64,000 nucleotides of DNA from Streptomyces collinus Tu 365 (GTDB lineage: Bacteria; Actinomycetota; Actinomycetes; Streptomycetales; Streptomycetaceae): assembly GCF_000444875.1 (NCBI RefSeq), contig NC_021985.1:868001-932000 (forward strand), in the 5' to 3' direction. A model generated the notes under the pieces. It saw only the letters and a program-made list of their open reading frames with translations, searched no databases and had not been told where the DNA came from. Of the stretch, positions 50,016 to 58,823 are shown one piece after another. Within the stretch, counting starts at the first letter, position 1, and each line of letters starts with the position of its first letter. A program made the translations under genes and the position numbers.

Positions 50016-51215
50016 GTGAGGACCCGGATGCGGAACGCAGTAGGAGGCGCGGTGGGCGGTGCGGGACGGCGGACGGGTGCGGGGCGCCGGGCGGGCGGCA
50101 CGGTGCCGGTCCGCCGGCCGGCACACACCGTACGGCTTCCGGCCGGCGCGCGCTCCGAGCCGGACGGCCCGGCCGGCGCGCGGGTGGTGCCGTGGCTGCG
50201 GCTGGCCGCCGCCTACGCCTGGCGGCTCGTCCTCGTCGGCCTCGTCGTCTACGGCGTCTTCACCATCCTCGGCCGCTTCCAGCTCGTCGCCGTCGCCGTG
50301 TTCCTGGCCCTCGTCGTCACCTCGGTCCTGCGCCCGCTCGCCGACCTCCTGAACCGGGTGCTGCCCCGGCCGCTGTGCGTGGCCGTCGCGCTGGTGGGCA
50401 GCCTGCTCCTGCTGATGGGCCTGCTCGCGCTGGTGGGCGACGCGGTGGCGGGCCAGTCGGGCACGCTCGCGAACGAGTTCCGGGGCGGGTTCCACCGGAT
50501 CGAGCTGTGGCTGCAGCGGCCGCCCTTCCGGCTCAGCGCGGGCCGACTCAACGCGCTGGAACGCCAGGTCACCGACTACTTCTCGGCCCACCGCGCCGAC
50601 CTGCTCAGCAGCGCGGTCTCGCAGGTCGGCCGGGTCGTCGAGGTGGTCACGGGTGCCGCGCTCGCGCTGTTCACGTCCGTCTTCTTCATCCACTCCGGCG
50701 AGCGCATGTGGGGCTGGACGCGCGACCAGCTCGTACCGAGCCGGGCACGGCCGGCCTGGGACACCGCCGGGCGGGCGGCGTGGATCACGTTCGCCGGGTA
50801 CACGCGCGGCATCATCATCGTGGCCGCCACCAACGCCGTCCTGGTCGGCATCGCGCTGCTCGTGCTGCGGGTGCCGCTCGCGCTGCCACTGGCGCTGCTG
50901 GAGTTCTTCGCCGCGTTCGTGCCCCTGGTGGGCTCGCCGGTGGCGCTCGGAGTGGCCACGATCGTCGCCCTGGCCGGGCGCGGGCCGCTCACGGCCCTGG
51001 CCGTACTGGTGCTCATCGTGGTCATCGGCCAGATCGAGGGGCATGTGCTGCACCCCCTGGTGATGAGCTGGGCGGTCCGGCTGCACCCGCTCGTCGTCGC
51101 GGTGTCCGTCATCGCGGGCAGCATCGTCGCGGGGGTGATCGGGGCGGTCGTGGCGGTGCCGATCGTCTCGGTCCTCTGGGCCGTCCTGCGCGCGCTGCGC
51201 GCGGTGCCTCCGTGA
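50016..51215 (+). CDS. AI-2E family transporter (TqsA/PerM-like)
   Basis: A 399-aa protein from GTG 50016 (ATG 50028 is an alternative). After a 60-residue polar N-terminus there are about eight membrane segments. The family features are visible: an early pair around VVYGVFTILGRFQLVAVAVF, a long loop, and the C-terminal FAAFVPLVGSPVALGVATIV, then GQIEGHVLHPLVMSW. AI-2E family members are proposed exporters or Na+/H+ antiporters; the substrate here is unknown. Confidence 0.87.
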   Translation: MRTRMRNAVGGAVGGAGRRTGAGRRAGGTVPVRRPAHTVRLPAGARSEPDGPAGARVVPWLRLAAAYAWRLVLVGLVVYGVFTILGRFQLVAVAVFLALVVTSVLRPLADLLNRVLPRPLCVAVALVGSLLLLMGLLALVGDAVAGQSGTLANEFRGGFHRIELWLQRPPFRLSAGRLNALERQVTDYFSAHRADLLSSAVSQVGRVVEVVTGAALALFTSVFFIHSGERMWGWTRDQLVPSRARPAWDTAGRAAWITFAGYTRGIIIVAATNAVLVGIALLVLRVPLALPLALLEFFAAFVPLVGSPVALGVATIVALAGRGPLTALAVLVLIVVIGQIEGHVLHPLVMSWAVRLHPLVVAVSVIAGSIVAGVIGAVVAVPIVSVLWAVLRALRAVPP

Positions 51216-51342
51216 GCCCGGCGCGACGAGGCCGGGCGCCGGGGGTGACCGCGCAGGTGGGGGGCGGAGCCCGGCGCCGCCGGCGAGGCGGCGGGGGTGC
51301 ATGGACGGGGGCAGAGGTGGCACCCGGAGCCTCGTGCGTGGG

Positions 51343-52476
51343 ATGAGAGTGAACCGGCGGACGCTGCGGCGTGACGGGACGGCCGCGGTGACGGCCCTGC
51401 GACGGGCCTGGGCGGAACCGGGCCGTGAGCGCGATCTGGCCGTACAGGCCCTCAAGGCGGCGCTGGCCGCGTGGGTGGCCTGGGCCGTCTCGGGCTGGTG
51501 GCTGCACGCACCTGTGGCGTTCGTCGCGCCGTGGGTGGCGGTGGTCCTGGTGGAGTCGACGGTGTACCGGTCGATAGCGCGCGGTCTGCAGCAGCTGGCG
51601 GCGATCGCCGTCGGGACGGTCGTCGCCACCGCGATGGGGCTGCTGCTGCGCGACACGATGACCGCCATGGCCCTGGTCATGCCCGTCGTGATGCTGCTGG
51701 GCCACTGGCGGCGCCTGGGCAGTCAGGGCATCTACGCGGCCACGGGCGCGCTGTTCGTCCTGACCAGCGGTCCGGTGGCGCTGTCCACGTCGGCGGCCCG
51801 GCTCGGCGAGGGCCTGTTCGGCGCCGTGGTGGGCATCGCCGTGAACGCGCTGATCCGGCCGCCGGTCTACCTGCGCGACACCCGCGCCGTGCTCCGGGAC
51901 GCGACGGACGAGGCCCACGACATCCTGCGGGCCGTCGCCGACGGGCTGGCCGAGGGCCGGTGGGACGCCGAGGAGGCGGGCGCCTGGCACGAGCGCGCGC
52001 TGCGCCTGCGCCGCCTAGTCGAGCAGGCGCACTCGTCGCTGGAGCGGAGCCGGGAGAGCCTCCGGGTCAACCTGCGGCACCGCGGGCGTGCCGCGTCGGC
52101 CGGCAAGGGGTACGACGACGCGGTCCTGGTCCTCGACTACGCCTCCGTCCACACGACGGGCGTGACCCGTACGGTGCTCGAGGCGACCGCCGAAGAGCGG
52201 GCCGAACACCGCCCGCACCCGGAACTCTCCCGCCGCTACGCCCGGTTCCTGAACCAGACCGCCCGGGCGCTGCACCTGTACAGCAACAGCCGGTTCGACC
52301 ACGCCCGGGACGACGAACTGCGCGAGGCGGTCTCGGAGTTGCGCGACACGCTCCAGGAGCTGCGCCGGGACCTCGCCCGCTCGACGACGGACGACCCCGA
52401 CGAGGTGGCCACCTACGGCACCCTGCTCGCCCAGGCCCACCGCCTGGCCGACCGCCTGGTGGCCTCGGCCACCTGA
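51343..52476 (+). CDS. FUSC/aromatic-acid-exporter-like membrane protein
   Basis: A 377-aa protein from ATG 51343; ATG 51301 and GTG 51349 are possible. The N-terminal 150 residues hold about five or six membrane segments (for example ALKAALAAWVAWAVSGWWLH and TAMALVMPVVMLLGHW). The cytosolic C-terminal half is helical with coiled-coil character (RLRRLVEQAHSSLERSRESL). This is the FUSC/ArAE fold of aromatic acid exporters. The substrate is unknown. Confidence 0.83.
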   Translation: MRVNRRTLRRDGTAAVTALRRAWAEPGRERDLAVQALKAALAAWVAWAVSGWWLHAPVAFVAPWVAVVLVESTVYRSIARGLQQLAAIAVGTVVATAMGLLLRDTMTAMALVMPVVMLLGHWRRLGSQGIYAATGALFVLTSGPVALSTSAARLGEGLFGAVVGIAVNALIRPPVYLRDTRAVLRDATDEAHDILRAVADGLAEGRWDAEEAGAWHERALRLRRLVEQAHSSLERSRESLRVNLRHRGRAASAGKGYDDAVLVLDYASVHTTGVTRTVLEATAEERAEHRPHPELSRRYARFLNQTARALHLYSNSRFDHARDDELREAVSELRDTLQELRRDLARSTTDDPDEVATYGTLLAQAHRLADRLVASAT

Positions 52477-52479
52477 GGG

Positions 52480-52505
52480 GCGCCGGGCGGGGGGACGGCC
52501 GGCGC
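52480..52505. terminator. Weak hairpin between convergent genes
   Basis: GCGCCGG (52480-52486) pairs with CCGGCGC (52499-52505) around a G-rich 12-nt loop. It lies between the convergent FUSC-like and MOSC genes. Possible terminator. Confidence 0.4.
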
Positions 52506-52522
52506 GTGCGGCAGGGCCGGGG

Positions 52523-53011
52523 TCAGACCACCCCGAACTCCGCGGGGCCCACGGCGAGGGTTCCGTCGGTCAGGGGGCGGCAGCGGACTCCCCCGCCGCC
52601 GCGCAGCGCCCGCTGCGCGCCTGGGCCCAGCGTCGCGTCCATCCACGCGCACGGCCTGGCCGCGGTGCGCACCTCCAGGGTCACGGGTCCCGTGCCGCAG
52701 TCGAGGAAGACCGTGGAGCCGACGAAGGCGTCGATGTCCACACCGCGCAGCAGCACGTTGCGCCGTGTGCGCAGCAGGTCGGCCTCGCCGGCCGGGGGCC
52801 GCGGCAGGCGCTCGGCGGCCATGAGGGTGATCGAGGCGTTGCGGTGCGCGGGACGGTTGAAGTACCGGTCCCCGACGATGCCGAGGCCCGCGCGGACCTC
52901 CGCCGACGGCACCAGTTCGGCGCGCGGCAGCTCGGGTACGCCGTCGCCGGGCCGACCCGCGAGCCGGTGCACCGGCGAGACCAGCAACTGGACGATCTCC
53001 ACGTGCGCCAC
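52523..53011 (-). CDS. MOSC domain protein
   Basis: A 162-aa MOSC (molybdenum cofactor sulfurase C-terminal) protein. GDRYF near residue 48, TRRNVLLRGVDIDAFVGSTV (about 83-102) and ARPCAWMD with the conserved Cys (about 118-125) match the family. MOSC proteins bind molybdenum cofactor or transfer sulfur. It starts with GTG 53011. No other cofactor gene is nearby. Confidence 0.85.
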   Translation of the reverse strand: MAHVEIVQLLVSPVHRLAGRPGDGVPELPRAELVPSAEVRAGLGIVGDRYFNRPAHRNASITLMAAERLPRPPAGEADLLRTRRNVLLRGVDIDAFVGSTVFLDCGTGPVTLEVRTAARPCAWMDATLGPGAQRALRGGGGVRCRPLTDGTLAVGPAEFGVV

Positions 53012-53338
53012 GCCCCGAGCCTAGTTCCCCGCCCGCCGCACCGGCCCACGACGCCCAGCCGATGCTCCGCGCCGCACCACCGGCGCCGGCACCGGTCCCG
53101 GCACCACTGCCGGCACCGGCACCCGCGACACCGGCGGCCGGCAGGGCGGTCCCCGCAGACGGCGGCCCGCCTGGCGCGGACGCGGGCGCGATGGTGGCGC
53201 TGCGGGACGTGTCGGCGCGAGGCGTGCCGGTCGGCTCTGCCGTGAGAGGGTTCCGTGCGGGTGGCCGAGGACGGGACGGGTGGCCGGGGAGGGCACCCCG
53301 CCGGCCGGCCGACGTGCCCGCGCGGCATGATGATCGCC
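53012..53338. other. Gene-free divergent region with CCGGCACC-type low-complexity sequence
   Basis: This 327-bp gap separates the MOSC gene (leftward) from the next rightward gene. About 53070-53145 is dominated by repeats of CCGGCACC and close variants, which read as Ala-Pro repeats in one frame. I see no start, ribosome-binding site or domain that would support a gene, and no clear palindrome. Confidence 0.6.
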
Positions 53339-54058
53339 ATGACTCCGATCACCGGCCTGGACCTGTCCGGCTTCACCGAGCGCGAGCCCGGCGTGTGGAC
53401 GGACGAGGCGGGACTCGTGCTCTCGGTCCACTTCTTCCCCCTCGTCCCCGATCTGCCCGCCCCGCTCCACGAGTTCGAGCGTCTGCGGAGCATGCTCGCG
53501 GCCGGGGTGGGCAGCCGTGGCGGCAACCTCATCGAGGCGGTGCCCGGCACGCTGCACGGCGTCCCGGGCCTGCGTCAGCTGCTCAAGGTGCCGCTGCCCG
53601 GCCGGCCGCACGGCCAGGCGTTCATCGGCTCGTGGACGGTACCCAGGGCGGCGTGCAGCACGGTGCTGAAGGTGCAGGCGGCGGAGGGGCAGATGACGGG
53701 GCTGCGCGAGGCCCTGGTGGCGGACCGGGTGGGCCCGGAGAACTACTTCCGGCCGCACCCGTACGCCGCCGGCGGCCAGTTCGGCGGTCTGCCGACGCAC
53801 GTGGCCGACGACGAGGAGTGGGACGCGCAGTTCCCCGACCACCCGCTCACCCGGGTGCGCGCCGCGCTGCACCGCATCACCCCGACGGTCACGTTCGACG
53901 AACGCTTCCGCCAACTGCCCCCGTTCGGCGGCCCCGCGCAGCCGCCGCACCCCGGTCCCCCGCCCGCCGCACCGTTCACTCCCCCGTTCCCTCCCCAGGC
54001 CGCGCCGCCCCCCACGCCGCCGCGGCGCGGCTGGTTCCGCCGCGGCCCGGGACGCTGA
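53339..54058 (+). CDS. Hypothetical protein with Pro-rich C-terminus
   Basis: A 239-aa protein from ATG 53339 (ATG 53327 and 53330 are in-frame alternatives). Residues 1-180 look folded, with VWTDEAGLVLSVHFFPLVPD, LIEAVPGTLHGVPGLRQLLK and GQAFIGSWTVPRAACSTVL. From about residue 195 the chain is Pro/Gly-rich, ending in WFRRGPGR. No signal peptide or known domain is recognised. It converges with the third SpoIIE phosphatase gene. Confidence 0.72.
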   Translation: MTPITGLDLSGFTEREPGVWTDEAGLVLSVHFFPLVPDLPAPLHEFERLRSMLAAGVGSRGGNLIEAVPGTLHGVPGLRQLLKVPLPGRPHGQAFIGSWTVPRAACSTVLKVQAAEGQMTGLREALVADRVGPENYFRPHPYAAGGQFGGLPTHVADDEEWDAQFPDHPLTRVRAALHRITPTVTFDERFRQLPPFGGPAQPPHPGPPPAAPFTPPFPPQAAPPPTPPRRGWFRRGPGR

Positions 54059-54079
54059 CGACGCACGGGACCGGCCGGC

Positions 54080-55255
54080 TCAGCGCGCCGGCTGCCACTC
54101 GAACAGCAGGATCGTGGCGTCGTCCCGGAGCCTGCTGTCCCGCGAGTCCAGCAGGGAGTGGATCAGGCGTCTGAGCGTCTCGGGCGCGAGTTCCCCGCTG
54201 GCGCTCGCCCGGATGACGTAGTCGGCGAACCGGCCGAGCCCGAAGAGCTGTCCGTCCGCCGTACGCGCCTCGGTGACGCCGTCGGTGTACAGCAGCACCC
54301 GGTCGCCGGGCCGCAACCGGGCCTCGTGCACCCGGCGGCCGCGGGCGGAGAGCAGGGTGCGCAGTCCCATGGGCGGGTCGGCCTCCCGCTGCAACGCGTC
54401 CGCCACCAGCCGCTGGTCGCGGATGAGCAGCGGCGCCGGGTGGCCGCAGTTGGTCCAGCGCAGCACGCCCGAGGTGTGGTCGAGCTCGGCGAGGACCCCC
54501 GTGCAGAACTGGTCCGGAAGCCATTCGCCGAGCGCCTGGTCGACGTTGTCGACGAGCGACCCGAGGTCGGCACCCGAGCGCCGGGCGTTGCGGCAGGCCG
54601 CGAGCGCCACGGCGCTGGTGAGGCCCGAGGCGAGATTGTGCCCCATGGCGTCGAGGACGACGGCGTGCAGCGAGGTGGCGGTCAGCGAGTGGTCGAAGGC
54701 GTCGCCGCCGATGTCGTAGGCCGGTTCGAGCACCGCGGTGGACACGACCTGGGCGTTGCCGATGGTGCGCGGTGGCAGGAAGGCGCGCAGCATCTCGGCG
54801 GGCAGCTGCATGGCCTCGGTGCGGGTGCGGCGCACGAAGGAGTCCGTGTACATGCGCTTCGAGGAGATCATCGTCGCGAGGAGCGCGGCGAGCGCCCGGC
54901 TCTGCCGCAGCGTCTCGGCGGTCAGCGCGTGCGTGTGCACGCCGAGGACGCCGAGCCGTTCGGCGCCGTCCAGCAGCGGGAACCACGCGGTCACTCCGTC
55001 CCGGTCCGACTCCTCCACGCGCAGGGCCTGGGTGCGGTAGGTCCAGCCGGCGACCGAGCCGTCGACGGGCAGCGTGGCGGTGACGTCGGTCAGCGGGACG
55101 AGATGGCGCTGCTGCAGGTCGGCCAGGTAGACCACGGCGTGCCGCAGGCCGAGCACCTTGGCGCAACGGGCCACGACCGTGGACAGGTCCAGGGTGCAGC
55201 TCGCGGGATCGGCGAGGAACTCCTCCAGCGGCGCACCGGTCGCCTCCGCCGTCAC
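54080..55255 (-). CDS. GAF-SpoIIE protein phosphatase
   Basis: A 391-aa protein. A GAF domain spans about residues 15-150 and a SpoIIE/PP2C domain about 185-390. The metal-binding segments read YDIGGDAFDHS and DAMGHNLASG, where other family members have GGDWYD and DVxGHG; RDDATILLFEW ends the domain. GTG 55255 is chosen because a GGGGCGG lies upstream; a longer frame to 55333 exists. It is the third phosphatase of this type in the window and lacks PAS and ATPase domains. Its partner antagonist is not local. Confidence 0.85.
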   Translation of the reverse strand: MTAEATGAPLEEFLADPASCTLDLSTVVARCAKVLGLRHAVVYLADLQQRHLVPLTDVTATLPVDGSVAGWTYRTQALRVEESDRDGVTAWFPLLDGAERLGVLGVHTHALTAETLRQSRALAALLATMISSKRMYTDSFVRRTRTEAMQLPAEMLRAFLPPRTIGNAQVVSTAVLEPAYDIGGDAFDHSLTATSLHAVVLDAMGHNLASGLTSAVALAACRNARRSGADLGSLVDNVDQALGEWLPDQFCTGVLAELDHTSGVLRWTNCGHPAPLLIRDQRLVADALQREADPPMGLRTLLSARGRRVHEARLRPGDRVLLYTDGVTEARTADGQLFGLGRFADYVIRASASGELAPETLRRLIHSLLDSRDSRLRDDATILLFEWQPAR

Positions 55256-55354
55256 GTCGTCACCGCCCCACGTCCACTGGTCCGTTCGGGGTACGCATCC
55301 TGTCCTCTCCGCCGGACGCCGGACGCCGGGCATCGGTCGTCACTGCGCCGGGCG

Positions 55355-55384
55355 GCGCCGCCGGGCCCGCGGGACCGGCGGCGC
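55355..55384 (-). terminator. Hairpin downstream of the GH25 gene
   Basis: GCGCCGCCGG (55355-55364) pairs perfectly with CCGGCGGCGC (55375-55384) around a 10-nt loop that can itself pair. It lies just after the leftward GH25 stop codon and probably terminates it. Confidence 0.6.
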
Positions 55385-55405
55385 ACGGGCGCTCTCGACG
55401 GGGTG

Positions 55406-56260
55406 TCAGCCGGTGCCGGTGGCGAGGCTCTTGACGCGGTCCGCGGCGCCGTTGAACCTGTCGTGGTCGCCGACGGTGGGTCCGGAGGAGGTGTACTGCC
55501 ACATGGTGTACACCGACCAGCCCGCGGGGAGCGTGCCCGCCGTGGAGGCGTACCGGGCGATCCAGAGCGGGTTGGTCGCGCCGAAGCCCGCGTAATTGCC
55601 CGTGCACTGGCTCCACCAGCTCGTGGCGGTGTAGATGACGGCGTCCCGGCCGGTGCGGGACTTGTAGCGGTCGAGGAAGTCGCGGACCCAGGTGACCATT
55701 CCGCTCGCGGACTTGCCGTAGCAGTCGTCGCCGTAGGGGTTCCACTCCATGTCGAGCGCGCCGGGCAGGGTCTTGCCGTCCTTGGACCAGCCGCCGCCGT
55801 GGTCGACGAAGTAGTCGGCCTGGGCGGCGCCGCCCGAGGTGTCGGGGGTCGCGAAGTGGTACGCGCCGCGGATCATGCCGGCGTCGTACGAACCGGAGTA
55901 CTGCGAACCGAAGTAGGGGTTCGTGTAGTACGTCCCCTCGCTCGCCTTCGTGTACGCCCACTGGACGCCGCTCCCCCACAGCGTCTGCCAGGCGACGTCC
56001 CCCTGGTAGCTGGAGACGTCCACGCCTTCGGTCTGCGTGGTCCGGGAGCCGGTCGGGGTCTCGTCGTCGGTGGCGTCGGAGCCGTCGTGGGCCGGCACTC
56101 CCATACCCATGTAGGCGCTGCCCCGTTCGGGCAGGGAGCCGGCCGCCGAGGGCGGGGCCGAGAGGATCGGCAGGAGGATCAGGAGGCCGGTCAGCGCGCC
56201 GGTGAGAGCCCGGCGGGAGCGGCTGCGGTGAAAGGCTATAGGGCTTCGCACAGGTTCCAT
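55406..56260 (-). CDS. Secreted GH25 muramidase
   Basis: A 284-aa extracellular lysozyme. A signal peptide covers about residues 1-40 (basic HRSRSRRALTG, then TGLLILLPILSAPPSAAG). The GH25 fold begins at EGVDVSSYQGDVAW (Asp81), continues with WAYTKASEGTYY and includes ALDMEWNP with D170 and E172, the DxE pair expected for catalysis; two Cys residues (DDCYG and QCTGN) may pair. It cleaves the MurNAc-GlcNAc bond of peptidoglycan. The start at 56260 gives the leader; the longer frame is discarded. Confidence 0.9.
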   Translation of the reverse strand: MEPVRSPIAFHRSRSRRALTGALTGLLILLPILSAPPSAAGSLPERGSAYMGMGVPAHDGSDATDDETPTGSRTTQTEGVDVSSYQGDVAWQTLWGSGVQWAYTKASEGTYYTNPYFGSQYSGSYDAGMIRGAYHFATPDTSGGAAQADYFVDHGGGWSKDGKTLPGALDMEWNPYGDDCYGKSASGMVTWVRDFLDRYKSRTGRDAVIYTATSWWSQCTGNYAGFGATNPLWIARYASTAGTLPAGWSVYTMWQYTSSGPTVGDHDRFNGAADRVKSLATGTG

Positions 56261-56365
56261 CTGACCCGCGGTCGGGGCGTGCCGCACTCCGGATACCGCC
56301 CAACGAAGCCATGCCGACCCGCGATTACGCCATGTGAGTGGTACGGGGGGCCGGGCGCGCGTGGC

Positions 56366-56397
56366 CGTGGGCGGTGCCGGGAAGGGCACCGCCCACG
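56366..56397 (-). terminator. 13-bp perfect hairpin after the M1 peptidase gene
   Basis: CGTGGGCGGTGCC (56366-56378) pairs exactly with GGCACCGCCCACG (56385-56397) around a 6-nt loop, 17 bp past the leftward peptidase stop codon. Strong terminator candidate without a T-tract. Confidence 0.8.
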
Positions 56398-56413
56398 ACC
56401 GCCCGTCCGACGG

Positions 56414-58276
56414 TCAGCCGTCGATGCGGTGCTGGGTCCAGAAGGAGGTCAGGTCGGTGCTCGTGGCGGCCTGGGCGGCCGCCTTGAACTCGGCCGTGGT
56501 CGACACGCCGTACCAGTGCGCGGTCGCGTAGTCCTTGAGCAGCTTGGCCATGGCGGTGTCGCCGAGGACCCTGCGCAGGTCGTGCAGGGCGCACTTGCCG
56601 TAGCCGTAGACGACGGTGGAGTACCGGGAGGAGTGCGCGTCCCAGTAGGCCATGGAGTTGGTGATCTTCTCGGCGCTGGAGTCCCAGGAGACGCTGTTCC
56701 AGCAGCCGGTGCCGGTCTTGCCGAGGGCGAGGTCGGTGGAGTAGTCGGTGAACGCCTCGTCCAGCCAGGGGCTGTTGTACTCGTCGTCACCGACGATGCC
56801 GTACCACCACTGGTGGCCGATCTCGTGGGTGAGTGCCGTGGTGCTGACCAGGTCGAGGACGAACCCGGGGTACTCCATCCCGCCGAACCAGTAGTTGTTG
56901 TCGATCACGGCGTCCAGTTCGCCGTACGGGTAGGCGCCGAAGCGGGCCGCGTGGGCGTCGACGGCGGACTTGGCGGTGCTGAGCATGGACTGGGCGCTGG
57001 AGGAGCTGATGCCCGAGACGGAGTAGATGTTCACCGGCACGCCGGCGGACGAGGTCCCGGAGATCTTGCTGAAGGGCCCGGCGGCCCAGGCGAAGTCACG
57101 GACCTTGGCGGCGGTCGCGGTGGTGACGGTGCGGCCGCTGGAGCCGGGGGTGTCGGTGGAGGTGCCGGTGGCGGGGACCAGCAGACCACTGGGGTGGTCG
57201 AGGGTCACCTTGAAGTCGGCGGCCAGGGAGTAGAAGGACTCGCCGTTGTCGGTGTACGGGTCCAGGTGCCAGCCCGAACCGTCGCGCACCGCGAGGACGG
57301 GCAGGGCGTTGCCGATGAAGCTGAAGGCTCCGTCGTGGCCGAACCGGTCGGCGCCGCTGGGCACGGTGATGCCGAGGTCGAAGCCGATGGTGGCACTCTG
57401 GCCCTGGTTCAGCGGCGAGGGCAGGGTGATCTTCAGCGCGGTGCAGTTCACCGAGAGGGCGCCCGCCGTGCCGCCGGTGACGTTGGTGACCGTGATGGGC
57501 ATCGCCGAGCAGGTGCCGTGGTAGTTGTCCCACAGCCGCAGGTAGACCTCGCTGAGGGCGGTGGCGGAGGCGTTGGTGAACGTGGCGCTCTCGTGCCCGT
57601 TCCAGACGGTGCCGCCGGTGTCGCTGCTGAGGCTGACGGTGTAGGAGGGCGCGGCCGGGGTGCGGACCGTGTCCGCCGGGGGCGGGGTGGTGCCGCCCGA
57701 GGTGTCGAGGGCGATGTCGTCGAGGACGAAGCTGGTCTGGAGGCTGGAGTCCTCGGTGCCGGTGAAGCCGATGTTCACGGTCTGCCCGGCGAAGGACGAC
57801 ACGTCGAACGACTTGCGTACGTAGCCGGTGGCGCGGTCCAGGTTCGAGTAGGTCGCCAGCGTGGTGCTGCCGATCTTCGCCGTCAGCTTGTCGTACGCGG
57901 TGGACGAGGTCGTCTCGTCGGTGTCGATGTGGAGCCAGAAGCTGAGGGTGGCGGTGGCGCAGCCGCTGGGGATGGTGACGCTCTGGGAGAGGGTGTCGGT
58001 CCGGGTGCTGCCGACGCCGTCCAGCCAGGCGTACGACGAGCCGCCGTGGGCGGTCTGGCCGCTGCGGCTGGTGATCAGGCCGGACGAGGACTGCGTCCAC
58101 GGCGAGGTGCCGCTTTCGAAACCGCCGTTGGTGACCGACTGCGCGGGGGTGCAGTCGGCGGCCACCGGGGTTTTGGCCGGCCGGGCGGCGGCGGGGGTGA
58201 CGGGGAGGCAGAGGGCGACGAGCGCGGCGGCGGTGAGCACGCCTGCGCCGAGGGCCTTGTGGGGGGTCGGTCTCAC
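56414..58276 (-). CDS. Secreted M1 family metallopeptidase with N-terminal jelly-roll domain
   Basis: A 620-aa exported protease. Residues 1-31 are a signal peptide (AAALVALCLPVTPAAA). Residues about 40-195 form a beta-rich module (VTNGGFESGTSPWTQSS, LSFWLHIDTDETTSS, SFVLDDIALDTSGG) resembling carbohydrate-binding jelly rolls, joined by a TTPPP linker. The M1 part has HEIGHQWWYG with H484, E485 and H488, and E507 exactly 18 residues later, plus a GGMEYPG exopeptidase motif. GGAGCA precedes GTG 58276. The attached jelly roll suggests wall or polymer targeting. Confidence 0.92.
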   Translation of the reverse strand: MRPTPHKALGAGVLTAAALVALCLPVTPAAARPAKTPVAADCTPAQSVTNGGFESGTSPWTQSSSGLITSRSGQTAHGGSSYAWLDGVGSTRTDTLSQSVTIPSGCATATLSFWLHIDTDETTSSTAYDKLTAKIGSTTLATYSNLDRATGYVRKSFDVSSFAGQTVNIGFTGTEDSSLQTSFVLDDIALDTSGGTTPPPADTVRTPAAPSYTVSLSSDTGGTVWNGHESATFTNASATALSEVYLRLWDNYHGTCSAMPITVTNVTGGTAGALSVNCTALKITLPSPLNQGQSATIGFDLGITVPSGADRFGHDGAFSFIGNALPVLAVRDGSGWHLDPYTDNGESFYSLAADFKVTLDHPSGLLVPATGTSTDTPGSSGRTVTTATAAKVRDFAWAAGPFSKISGTSSAGVPVNIYSVSGISSSSAQSMLSTAKSAVDAHAARFGAYPYGELDAVIDNNYWFGGMEYPGFVLDLVSTTALTHEIGHQWWYGIVGDDEYNSPWLDEAFTDYSTDLALGKTGTGCWNSVSWDSSAEKITNSMAYWDAHSSRYSTVVYGYGKCALHDLRRVLGDTAMAKLLKDYATAHWYGVSTTAEFKAAAQAATSTDLTSFWTQHRIDG

Positions 58277-58534
58277 ACACTGCTCCTTTGCGACGGCCGG
58301 GGTTCCGGCCTGCTCGGATGGCCGCAGGGCCGGCCGGGGTGCGCCGGGGCGGCCGCTGGTGGGGTTGCGCGATCGCTGTGCGGAGAGGTGCGCCGCACCC
58401 CTGGGGTCGGGGCACGGACTGCCGAAAGCGTGACAGATTTGACCGGGCCATGCCAGAAGGGGTGCGGAAGTGGGTGGCCGGACTCCTGATCCTTGCTGAG
58501 CCCCACACTCAGGCTCGGGCAGGGGACGTGGCGA

Positions 58535-58682
58535 TCAGCCGGCGGCCGGCAGGTGGGCGAAGACCGCGCGCGGGCGGCTGCCGTCCGGGGCCGACCAGCC
58601 GCCGGTCACCTGGCCGACGGTGTCCCGCCCGGGTGACCTCGCCCTTGGGGTCGTCCAGCCGGAAGCCACCGGACTTTGCGGC
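58535..58682 (-). pseudogene. Remnant of a maltokinase-cap-like gene
   Basis: Within the 547-bp gap 58277-58823 two coding-like pieces lie in different frames. One reads SGGFRLDDPKGEVTR (58673 leftwards); after about one frame step the other reads DTVGQVTGGWSAPDGSRPRA, then VFAHLPAAG and stop at 58535. The first resembles the N-terminal cap of a family I remember as maltokinase-like (GGFRLDDPxGEV) and the second its C-terminal end, as if the middle were deleted. The match is from memory, so the family is tentative. The rest of the gap probably holds the M1 promoter; I see no other gene. Confidence 0.5.
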
Positions 58683-58823
58683 TCCCCCTTCCCGGCCGGA
58701 CGTCAATGTTCGTTCCCGCTTCTGGCCCGGGCGACCTACCGGACGGTATACAGGCCCGGTTGACAGCGCGGTCCGCCTCGGCGCGGGCCGCGCGCGACGT
58801 CCCGGCCTCAGGGGGAGGAACCC

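Noticed and set aside
54158..58489. A 1443-codon open frame on the plus strand
   Set aside because: It is antisense to the third SpoIIE phosphatase, the GH25 muramidase and the M1 peptidase, all with clear motifs. The composition is Val/Gly/Arg-rich shadow sequence.
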